Virus record (IMG/VR): IMGVR_UViG_3300045918_000283
Coordinates: 1-31,474 of that record
Length of the DNA stretch: 31,474 bases
Strand: one strand, 5' to 3'
Origin: a virus
The translations under genes and the position numbers were made by a program. Of the stretch, positions 5,899 through 11,927 are shown one piece after another. The stretch's first letter is position 1, and each line of letters begins with the position of its first letter. The notes below the pieces were generated by a model. That model saw only the letters and a list, made by a program, of their open reading frames with translations, searched no databases and was not told the DNA's origin.

Positions 5899-6159
5899 AT
5901 GAGCGAGAAAGTAAAAATACGGATTCAAACGTCACAGAAGGTCACTTATGACCAGATAGTAGAGATGACCCGCGAACAATGGGAGGCGCTGAAAGCAACC
6001 CCTGAAAAACTGATGGAGGACGAATCAAGGAGTCCGTTGTCTGATTGGCTGAATTTCAATGATGTTCTGGATTCTGACGACTATGACGAGCCGAATCTGA
6101 CGGTTGTTGACGACGATGGTAAACCGGTGCGGCCAAACGACTACTATTGCCCGGTGTAG
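5899..6159 (+). CDS. Cassette gene: acidic hypothetical protein
   Basis: 86 aa from ATG 5899, chosen for the strong AAGGAGGA just upstream; a longer in-frame start at 5833 would run through element D. The product is acidic (DVLDSDDYDEPNLTVVDDD) with a repeated TVVDDDGKPVRPND-type C-terminus typical of phage orphan proteins. No function recognised. Flanking cores GTTAACT (site D) and AGTTAAC (site E) are perfect inverse complements, marking this segment as one cassette. The TAG stop is directly adjacent to the TTAAC of site E. Confidence 0.6.
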   Translation: MSEKVKIRIQTSQKVTYDQIVEMTREQWEALKATPEKLMEDESRSPLSDWLNFNDVLDSDDYDEPNLTVVDDDGKPVRPNDYYCPV

Positions 6160-6208
6160 TTAACGGCTTGAGGCTTTGCGGGTTCACCGCAACAGCCGAT
6201 GGTTAGTA
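6158..6208. other. attC-like recombination site E
   Basis: Cores AGTTAAC (6158-6164) and GTTAGTA (6202-6208). GGCT (6172-6175) pairs AGCC (6194-6197), TTGCGG (6176-6181) pairs CCGCAA (6187-6192), loop GTTCA, one extrahelical C6193, spacers 7 and 4. Ends are identical to site A while the stem sequence differs with compensating changes, so the structure rather than the sequence is conserved. Confidence 0.75.
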
Positions 6209-6224
6209 AGCGAAGGAGTATCAA

Positions 6225-6485
6225 ATGGCACTTAATGCAGAAAACGAAGCAGAGTTAAAGAAATTCAGCCTTTACCGTGAGTGTAAAATCCACAACTGGC
6301 ATGGGATAAAGCAGATTGATGGCCCTGAGTTATTTTGTAAGGACTGCCAAATAACCAAACTGACAGCAGAACGGAATAGAGCGAGAGCGATTGTTAAACT
6401 GGTTGCAGATTGCAAGGGCGCGTACGGAGTTTTTGCAATGATCGCATCCGTGGATATGGCTGCAAGGGAAACAGAGTCTTACTAA
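6225..6485 (+). CDS. Cassette gene adjacent to intI: small Cys/His protein
   Basis: 86 aa with GAAGGAG before the ATG. Residues about 20-46 (CKIHNWH...LFCKDCQ) contain a possible C-H-C-C metal site; the C-terminal half is helical (LTAERNRARAIVKLVADC). It is bounded by GTTAGTAAG (6202-6210) and CTTACTAAC (6478-6486), perfect 9-bp inverse complements, and its TAA stop lies inside the second copy. It is the cassette nearest the integrase, which in ordinary integrons is the most recently inserted. No family recognised. Confidence 0.6.
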   Translation: MALNAENEAELKKFSLYRECKIHNWHGIKQIDGPELFCKDCQITKLTAERNRARAIVKLVADCKGAYGVFAMIASVDMAARETESY

Positions 6486-6533
6486 CAATGATTATCAACC
6501 TGTTTCAGCTGTATATCCGGCAAGGAGGAAACC
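6478..6533. other. Candidate attI site beside intI
   Basis: The core CTTACTAAC (6478-6486; on the minus strand GTTAGTAAG) is followed by about 47 bp up to the intI start with no attC-like hairpin. A single core directly upstream of the integrase gene, facing away from it, is the usual form of an integron attI primary site. GGAGG at 6524-6528 serves intI. Only the core can be seen; integrase-binding repeats were not recognisable. Confidence 0.45.
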
Positions 6534-7580
6534 ATGAATACTGCCTTAAAATCTAATGTTTACCTCATAAAACCGCTTGATAATGGAATCATAAAAAGCA
6601 GAAGCAAGAAAGAAACCCTCCTGGATAAACTTTCCAAGGCTATACAGCTGAAACACTACTCCAAGGCAACCGACCGCATGTATTGCGCATATGTTGGAGA
6701 GTTCATTGATTTCCAGATGAAGCAGGAACATCCTGAACACGGAGCAAAAGCAGTTGAAGCATATTTAACCTATCTGGCCGTTGTTAAAAAGGTCGCTGCA
6801 TCTACTCAAAATGTGGCTTTCAATGCCCTGATATTCTTTTATCGAAGAGTACGGGGTGAAGAACTGGGAGACATCAACGCGAGCCGGGCGAAGAAGCCGC
6901 AGAATCTTCCGGTGGTCTGCACAAGGGAAGAAGTTCAAGCGATCCTTGACCAGTTAAAAGGTGATGTCTGGCTGGTGGTTGCTCTGTTGTATGGTTGCGG
7001 GCTCCGAAATGGTGTTGATTGCCTGTCCCTGCGGGTGAAAGATATCGACTTCGGGCAAAACACTGTGACTGTCAGGGAAAGCAAGGGAGGCAGCTGCAGA
7101 GTATTAAACCTTCCAGCTTCCCTGGCAGAACGTATGCAACGGCATATCCAGAAAGTTAAAGCGATACATGAACAAGATCTGCGGGAGGGATGGGGAGTTG
7201 TCGATTTACCCGGAGCACTCGCCAAGAAATACCCGAACGCCAACAGGGAGTTCGGCTGGCAGTATCTGTTCCCGGCTGAATCCAGATGGAAAAATGAAGA
7301 GACCGGACTGCAGGGCCGGCCACATATCCATGAAACGGTGATCCAGAAGGCTGTCAAGTCGGCACGGATCGCAGCCCACATTTACAAACACGTTACCCCT
7401 CACACTTTCCGCCATAGTTACGCGACACATCTTCTGGAAGATGGCGAGACGATCCGTACCGTGCAAGAGCTGCTCGGGCATAAGGATGTCAAGACCACCA
7501 TGATTTACACCCACGTCATGCAAAAGAAATCCTCGGTAAAAAGCCCACTTGATAGGATGTTTATGGTGAAGTCACTATGA
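6534..7580 (+). CDS. intI: Integron integrase (tyrosine recombinase IntI)
   Basis: 348 aa, AAGGAGGAAACC before ATG. The N-terminal SAM-like domain spans about 30-115. Catalytic residues are Arg158 (YGCGLR), Lys184, His290 and Arg293 ([14 protein letters not shown]), His316 (LLGHKDV) and Tyr325 (TTMIYTHV). The mark of IntI against other Xer-like enzymes is the extra segment between the Lys and HxxR motifs. Here it spans about 218-275 and includes [22 protein letters not shown] and [15 protein letters not shown], matching IntI order and wording; the C-terminal VKSPLD motif also fits. It would recombine folded attC sites with attI. Oddities: around Arg158 the usual GLRLMEC reads GLRNGVDC (one extra residue, Asp for Glu), and GKGGKDR reads SKGGSCR. 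It overlaps pnuC by ATGA. Family assignment is firm; activity is unproven. Confidence 0.9.
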   Translation: MNTALKSNVYLIKPLDNGIIKSRSKKETLLDKLSKAIQLKHYSKATDRMYCAYVGEFIDFQMKQEHPEHGAKAVEAYLTYLAVVKKVAASTQNVAFNALIFFYRRVRGEELGDINASRAKKPQNLPVVCTREEVQAILDQLKGDVWLVVALLYGCGLRNGVDCLSLRVKDIDFGQNTVTVRESKGGSCRVLNLPASLAERMQRHIQKVKAIHEQDLREGWGVVDLPGALAKKYPNANREFGWQYLFPAESRWKNEETGLQGRPHIHETVIQKAVKSARIAAHIYKHVTPHTFRHSYATHLLEDGETIRTVQELLGHKDVKTTMIYTHVMQKKSSVKSPLDRMFMVKSL

Positions 7581-7804
7581 CCACCCTCACCTGGCTTCTG
7601 ACCATCCTCTCCATAATCGGAGTTATCCTCAATACTCACCAAGATCGCCGCTGCTTTTACATCTGGATTGTAACCAATACATCCTGGGCAGCGGTCGATT
7701 TCTACAAGGGCATTTACGCCCAGGCAACAATGTTCATCCTCTATCTGCTCCTATCTATCTGGGGGCTCTACAAATGGCGGCACAAGGCAGCACACAAAAT
7801 CTGA
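7577..7804 (+). CDS. Short PnuC-like membrane protein
   Basis: 75 aa with three probable transmembrane helices (about 4-17, 27-42, 48-66). The wording [17 protein letters not shown]...[20 protein letters not shown]...GLYKW follows the core of PnuC nicotinamide riboside transporters (NxxxxxxCFxIWxxxN, W-x-x-x-D-x-x-x-G-x-Y-x-Q). At 75 aa it is a third of a full transporter. Short PnuC-like proteins of this size are common in phages; a role in NAD precursor uptake is inferred only from family. The start overlaps the intI stop and the end overlaps the primase start. Confidence 0.7.
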   Translation: MTTLTWLLTILSIIGVILNTHQDRRCFYIWIVTNTSWAAVDFYKGIYAQATMFILYLLLSIWGLYKWRHKAAHKI

Positions 7805-10800
7805 GGCAACTGATTGAGGCGATCATGAGCGATTTTCCCCGCGTCAAAGACGCAATACATAGCATTGCAGCTGTTATCACTGACGCCACCGGCAAGCAGA
7901 CCAAGAAGGCGGGCAGTCAGCTGTTTCTGGAGGAATGCCCCTTCTGTAAGGGTCATGACTGTTTCAATATCCGTGAATCACAGGCGGCATGGCACTGTTT
8001 CCAGTGTGGAGATGATTCCGGCGGCGATGTTTTCACGTTTCTGGAGCAGTTTTATAACGAGTCGAAAGCCGAAGCGTTGAAACGGGCCGCCGCGATCGCC
8101 AATATAATCCTTGAAGAGAAGGGCGAACGGAAGGCCCGCTTTTCACGCGTTGAAAAAGTGAAGGTCCTGGCTGCTGATTATTACCATGGCCGGATGCTGG
8201 ACAACGGCGGCAAGGCGTATCTGACCGAGACGCGGGGCCACTCCATTGATGTGCTGAAAAAAGAGAAGGTCGGCTGGTCTGATGGCAAACTGCTGGATCA
8301 TCTCCGCTCGTTGGAATTTAGCGACGAGGAGATCATTGAATCCGGAATGGCCAAGATCAAGGAGTTGGGGGAAGGGCAATACCGGACTCTGGACTTCTTT
8401 TCCAAGGGATTTGTGATTTTCCCGCACTTTGCTGGTGAGAAGGTGCTGCATTTCACTATGAAGGATCCGGATAAGAAGGTCGCCTACCAACTGCCGAAGG
8501 AGAAGCAGGGCAAGGGGTGGATGTTCTACGGTCAGGATGCGCTTGAACATCATCAGGAGATTATTCTGGTGGAGGGTGAAAATGATCGCCTGCAGATTCT
8601 GAATAGTGGCCTGCGGAATGTTATGGCCATGATCGGCACTGTTTCTGATGAACAAATCAAGGCGTTGGGCAGCCGCTGCCGGGGCAAACATCTTTATTTG
8701 TGGGTTGATAACGACCAGGGGGGCGAAAAGTATATCCGCAAGATATGCTCCACTCTGCCTGACATAAATATTCGCATTATAGTTTATGGTGTCTCCAATG
8801 ATGATCCGGATAGTTTTCTGAAAAACCTGCCGGCGGATGTTGTCCGAAAACCGGAAGTACAAAAGTTGATTCTGGATTCTATTGATTTCATTACCTGGGA
8901 GATTGCCCAGGCGGGCAATCTTGAATCTCTTGAGGAGAAGAGCAAGCACCTGAAGGATTATGACGTTTTCAAGATGATGGCCAGCCGCGGCGAGATGGAA
9001 CAGCTGATCTACATGGAGAAATTAGAGCGCATCGGCTTTACAAGGAAATCTATAGAACAGGCGCTTGATTTTTCGCAGGAGCTCTACACCCGGGTGGCGG
9101 CCTATTTTGAACAACATTCGGCAAAGGATGCCGACCCGAATGCAGTGGCGGCCATCATCTACAAGTATTTCAGCGAGAATGGCCGTTTTTATTGGGATGC
9201 GTCAAATATCGTCTGGCTGATCTATAAAAATAAGACCTATGAAGTCAGTAATAACACGCCTTTCAATGCCTTGATGCACAAGCTGACCAAGCTGCTCTAT
9301 ACCCGCTCTCCCGGGGGAATGGTGTGGGATGCCCTGAAATGTACGGCATACAACAATGGCCGGCGCATTGATCGGGCCCAGTGGGTTCATACTGATGATG
9401 TGCGTGGAATTATCTGGTGCAACCTGAACGGGCCGAATAATACCATTCTGCGCATATCGGCCGAGGGGATCAAGGAGATCACCAACGGCATGAATGATGA
9501 TCATGTGCTGTTGTCGTCATCAACCGAGATCACGCCGTTCAACTTTCTGCCGGATGCCGATATTCAGGAAGGGATGACGCTTTTCAAGGAATTGGTCATG
9601 GACAACATGGCCTGTGAGAAAAAGCAGCGCTATTTTATCGCCTGTTGGTTGATGTCGGCTTTTCTGACGGACTTCTCCAGCGTACAAGGTCATATGAAGT
9701 TTGCCGGATCCGCCGGCAGCGGGAAGTCAACCACGGCTGAGCTGATTTCTTCATTGCTGTATGGCAAGGATAGTCTGGAGGATCCGACCGGCGCCGCGGC
9801 TTATTCAATGGCCGCCCAGAACCCGCTTCTGGTTATTGACAATCTTGAATCAAAAGACCTGACACGCACCATGCAGAAGTTTCTGCTACTGGCGGCGACC
9901 AGGGGCGGCAAGGCCAAACGCGCCAGCGGCAGCGACAGCGCCATGGTCAAGGAACGGCCCCGAGCGTTGATCTGCATCACGGCCATTGAACCGTTCACAC
10001 TTCCCGAGTTGATTTCCCGTATTTACGATATCTGGTTTGACCGCCGCAAGTTTCCATCCCCCAACTTTTACAAGGCCGAGACATTTCGGCAGCTGAAGAA
10101 AAAGCGCGATCTGATCCTTTCTGCCATGGTCAAGTTCATTCAGAGCGAGGTGTTGGTCAATATCGAGCGCCTGGGGGAATACATGACCGTGTTGAATGTG
10201 GATTATCCAGGGCATTCAAAGGACCGCACTAACGAATATCTTGCCCTGCTCTCCCTGATCCTGAACCGGATGCTGAAATATATTCCGCTCTACAGCAAGG
10301 ATGAGCTGCTTTACGGCATGAAGGATGACAGCGGCAAGTATGAGATGGCCGAGAAGGAGATCCGCGATGCATGGATCGCCGAGCAGAATGCCAAGTCTAA
10401 GGACACCGAGGTCACCAGCAACAACATCCTGAAGCTGTTTGATGGCTTGGTGCGTGAGTACATGATGTATTTCAAGGGCAAGGAGATCGATATTGAAACG
10501 GTGCCTGGCTATCCGGAGAAGGTGTTCAAGATCGAGCATCCGGAGTATGGCCTGACATTCTACAAGACCGTGCCGGTTGATAAGCTGGTTGATGGGGAGC
10601 GCTTCGAGACGTCAACAATTGAGTTCGTGGCCCAGTCTAAAGAGATCGTCTACGCGCTGGACCGTTTCTGTAGAAATAACGGCCTGCGCAATCCCTATCC
10701 GGAGGCCTCGGTATTTGGTGCCAGGCTACAGAATGACATGACGGTGTTGGAGAAGGGCGGCTGGAAGCTCTGTACGAAGGAAGGTAAGGAAGGGATGTAC

Positions 10801-10857
10801 TGGAAGAAGGTCAACGGCAACAACTATCTCAAGTTCCAGCATGTGTGGGTGAGGTGA
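7774..10857 (+). CDS. Primase-helicase (CHC2 zinc finger, Toprim, P-loop ATPase)
   Basis: 1027 aa. Start ATG 7774 has GGGGG nine bases upstream and overlaps pnuC; ATG 7825 is an alternative. Domains in order: CHC2-type zinc finger with C55, C58, C75, C78 (CPFCKGHDCF... WHCFQCGDDSGGD); Toprim with EGEND (about 267-271) and VDNDQGG (about 310); and a long middle region (about 380-620). A C-terminal ATPase follows, with Walker A GSAGSGKST (645-653), Walker B LLVIDN (about 686-691) and sensor-like residues near 735 (RALICITAIEPF). Such fused proteins prime and unwind at phage or plasmid origins. It is followed by a terminator and a G-rich iteron region that is a good origin candidate. This is the only complete replication enzyme in the window. 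Confidence 0.9.
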   Translation: MAAQGSTQNLRQLIEAIMSDFPRVKDAIHSIAAVITDATGKQTKKAGSQLFLEECPFCKGHDCFNIRESQAAWHCFQCGDDSGGDVFTFLEQFYNESKAEALKRAAAIANIILEEKGERKARFSRVEKVKVLAADYYHGRMLDNGGKAYLTETRGHSIDVLKKEKVGWSDGKLLDHLRSLEFSDEEIIESGMAKIKELGEGQYRTLDFFSKGFVIFPHFAGEKVLHFTMKDPDKKVAYQLPKEKQGKGWMFYGQDALEHHQEIILVEGENDRLQILNSGLRNVMAMIGTVSDEQIKALGSRCRGKHLYLWVDNDQGGEKYIRKICSTLPDINIRIIVYGVSNDDPDSFLKNLPADVVRKPEVQKLILDSIDFITWEIAQAGNLESLEEKSKHLKDYDVFKMMASRGEMEQLIYMEKLERIGFTRKSIEQALDFSQELYTRVAAYFEQHSAKDADPNAVAAIIYKYFSENGRFYWDASNIVWLIYKNKTYEVSNNTPFNALMHKLTKLLYTRSPGGMVWDALKCTAYNNGRRIDRAQWVHTDDVRGIIWCNLNGPNNTILRISAEGIKEITNGMNDDHVLLSSSTEITPFNFLPDADIQEGMTLFKELVMDNMACEKKQRYFIACWLMSAFLTDFSSVQGHMKFAGSAGSGKSTTAELISSLLYGKDSLEDPTGAAAYSMAAQNPLLVIDNLESKDLTRTMQKFLLLAATRGGKAKRASGSDSAMVKERPRALICITAIEPFTLPELISRIYDIWFDRRKFPSPNFYKAETFRQLKKKRDLILSAMVKFIQSEVLVNIERLGEYMTVLNVDYPGHSKDRTNEYLALLSLILNRMLKYIPLYSKDELLYGMKDDSGKYEMAEKEIRDAWIAEQNAKSKDTEVTSNNILKLFDGLVREYMMYFKGKEIDIETVPGYPEKVFKIEHPEYGLTFYKTVPVDKLVDGERFETSTIEFVAQSKEIVYALDRFCRNNGLRNPYPEASVFGARLQNDMTVLEKGGWKLCTKEGKEGMYWKKVNGNNYLKFQHVWVR

Positions 10858-10891
10858 TCTGTTCGAGATGAGCATCCCATTTTAACAATGA

Positions 10892-10944
10892 AGAGAAGGG
10901 GGGCAAGAAACCTGTGTTGTTTCCGCCTCACTTCTCTTTTTTTT
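10892..10944 (+). terminator. Rho-independent-like terminator after primase-helicase
   Basis: AGAGAAG (10892-10898) pairs with CTTCTCT (10931-10937), partly extended by the G-run and the CC(T) before it, and runs straight into eight T residues (10937-10944). It lies 35 bp after the primase-helicase stop and would end the early operon. Confidence 0.7.
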
Positions 10945-11210
10945 GCTTAGCGTTTTTCAGGGTTCCGGCGCATTTTTTTGAAACAGCTTCCCCCTTTCCC
11001 TTAAACACTATATTCCTGAATTATTTTAGTTAGTTAGTTAGGGGGAAAGTTGGGGGAAAGTCGGGGGAAAGTCGGGGGAAAGTCGGGGGAAAGTTCCGGT
11101 GTATTTTTAACTTTCCCCCTGAGTTAAACTACTGTAAATACTATGCTTATGTCAATAAGGGAAATGGGGGAAAGTCAAAACATGCCCTGCCGCCAGCCGA
11201 AACGCTAAGC
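10945..11210. repeat. 11-bp inverted repeat bracketing the G-rich iteron block
   Basis: GCTTAGCGTTT (10945-10955) and its exact inverse AAACGCTAAGC (11200-11210) enclose 244 bp that contain all the GGGGGAAAGT repeats. CGG/GGC-rich bases continue the symmetry imperfectly inward. This may mark the borders of an origin or a small mobile unit. Confidence 0.6.
11041..11095 (+). repeat. Five tandem 11-bp iterons GGGGGAAAGT(C/T)
   Basis: Units start at 11041, 11052, 11063, 11074 and 11085; three end in C and the outer two in T. Further copies lie nearby: an inverted one, AACTTTCCCCC, at 11109-11119, a direct one at 11166-11176, and a related CCCCCTTTCCC near 10990. Iteron clusters next to replication genes are usually initiator binding sites. 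The regular G5 runs also fit a G-quadruplex on the + strand. Confidence 0.7.
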
Positions 11211-11334
11211 TTCGCTTTCATCTTCCAAGGGATCTGCTTGGTTTCGCCTGTAGTTACTCCCGAAAAAAGGTATTTGATAGACTTCTTTTTATATAAGTAA
11301 ATAGTCCGTAAGCCCTTTAATACTCGTTTTATAG

Positions 11335-11481
11335 ATGCAATGGTGTGCAGTCCCTTGTCGAGCCTTACAAGAATTAGCCCATATCAAAACGGATATAGCG
11401 GAATCAATTGGTGTCAGTAGGGCAAGGCCATGTGAGAGTAAAGGTAGTTGGTCAAGGGTAGTGTCACATAAATGGTATTGA
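11335..11481 (+). pseudogene. Possible remnant of a small HTH protein
   Basis: A 48-codon frame from ATG 11335 reads ...ALQELAHIKTDIAESIGVSR..., close to the helix-turn-helix of XRE-type or KorB-like regulators. It then degenerates, has no ribosome site, and is the only coding-like trace in the long gap. The HTH resemblance may be chance; a decayed regulator gene is the alternative. Confidence 0.25.
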
Positions 11482-11640
11482 TAGTTTTGAAAGTAATATT
11501 TCACAGGGTCAAAGGGTAGTTGATAGGTCATAGGGTAGGTCTGGGATGCACCAGGGGAGACCACCCCCCATCAATAAGTCAGGAACCGAACCCCAAACCA
11601 CCCCCCTATCACAGTCTAGTACCGAGCCCACTTCCTAAAA

Positions 11641-11735
11641 CCCTTTCCAAAAGTGGGGGGCGCGGGGGGATTTCAAAGTTTTGCAGGTAATTTCAGGCAT
11701 TGCCCTTTCCAAAAGCGGGGGGCGCGGGGGGGATT
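11641..11735. repeat. 32-bp direct repeat with G6CGCG6 motif
   Basis: CCCTTTCCAAAAG(T/C) followed by GGGGGGCGCGGGGGGATT occurs at 11641-11672 and again at 11703-11735, spaced 62 bp, with one substitution and one extra G. The second copy supplies the ribosome site for the gene at 11736. Function unknown; a protein-binding site or hairpin-forming element is possible. Confidence 0.6.
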
Positions 11736-11927
11736 ATGGATGAAAACAAATTTATAAGCTGTATACAAAAAATGCTTGAGGCGGGGTGTAGTTACGCGGG
11801 AGAAACAGACGGGGACCCTTACTGTTTCTATTGTGGGGCTTATCTAGTAGGGAAAGAACCTCATGGCAAAGATTGTGCGTATATTCAAGCGCAAGCCCTA
11901 ATATTGAGTGTGAAAAATGAGCACTGA
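11736..11927 (+). CDS. Small Cys/His protein ahead of tyrosine recombinase
   Basis: 63 aa from ATG 11736, preceded by a run of G that serves as ribosome site; an in-frame upstream start at 11700 would lie inside the direct repeat. CFYCGAYL (about 31-38) plus H45 and C49 (HGKDC) could form one zinc site, the C-x2-C...H-x3-C pattern of many small phage proteins. It overlaps the tyrosine recombinase start by 11 bp, so the two are translated together. No family name can be given. Confidence 0.6.
   Translation: MDENKFISCIQKMLEAGCSYAGETDGDPYCFYCGAYLVGKEPHGKDCAYIQAQALILSVKNEH

Larger units (their letters stand above)
10858..11735. other. Long non-coding region, candidate replication origin
   Basis: This 880-bp stretch has no convincing gene. 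It holds the terminator, the bracketed iterons, an AT-rich patch near 11000-11040 (TTAGTTAGTTAGTTAG), an AT-rich patch near 11280-11330, several AGGGTAG motifs at 11440-11540, runs of five to six C at 11560-11610, and a 32-bp direct repeat at 11641/11703. Iterons, AT-rich DNA and position after a primase-helicase together suggest an origin of replication; this is an inference. Confidence 0.5.

Noticed and set aside
4565-6208. The inter-gene hairpins as ordinary rho-independent terminators
   Set aside because: None is followed by a T-run, and terminators would not explain the TAAC/GTTA ends or core complementarity across each gene.
6486-6533. A LexA box upstream of intI (CTGT motifs)
   Set aside because: The two CTGT occurrences do not form the CTGT-N8-ACAG palindrome, and the host's LexA motif is unknown.
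8143-8949. 268-aa minus-strand open frame inside the primase-helicase
   Set aside because: It lies entirely within a gene with clear Toprim motifs; its composition is that of an antisense shadow.
11041-11095. Tandem 11-bp repeats as a CRISPR array
   Set aside because: Units are contiguous with no spacers and far too short; they are iterons or a simple repeat.
11289-11564. 91-aa minus-strand open frame in the long non-coding region
   Set aside because: No ribosome site, no recognisable motif, and it crosses repeat-like DNA; the opposite strand shows the only coding-like trace.
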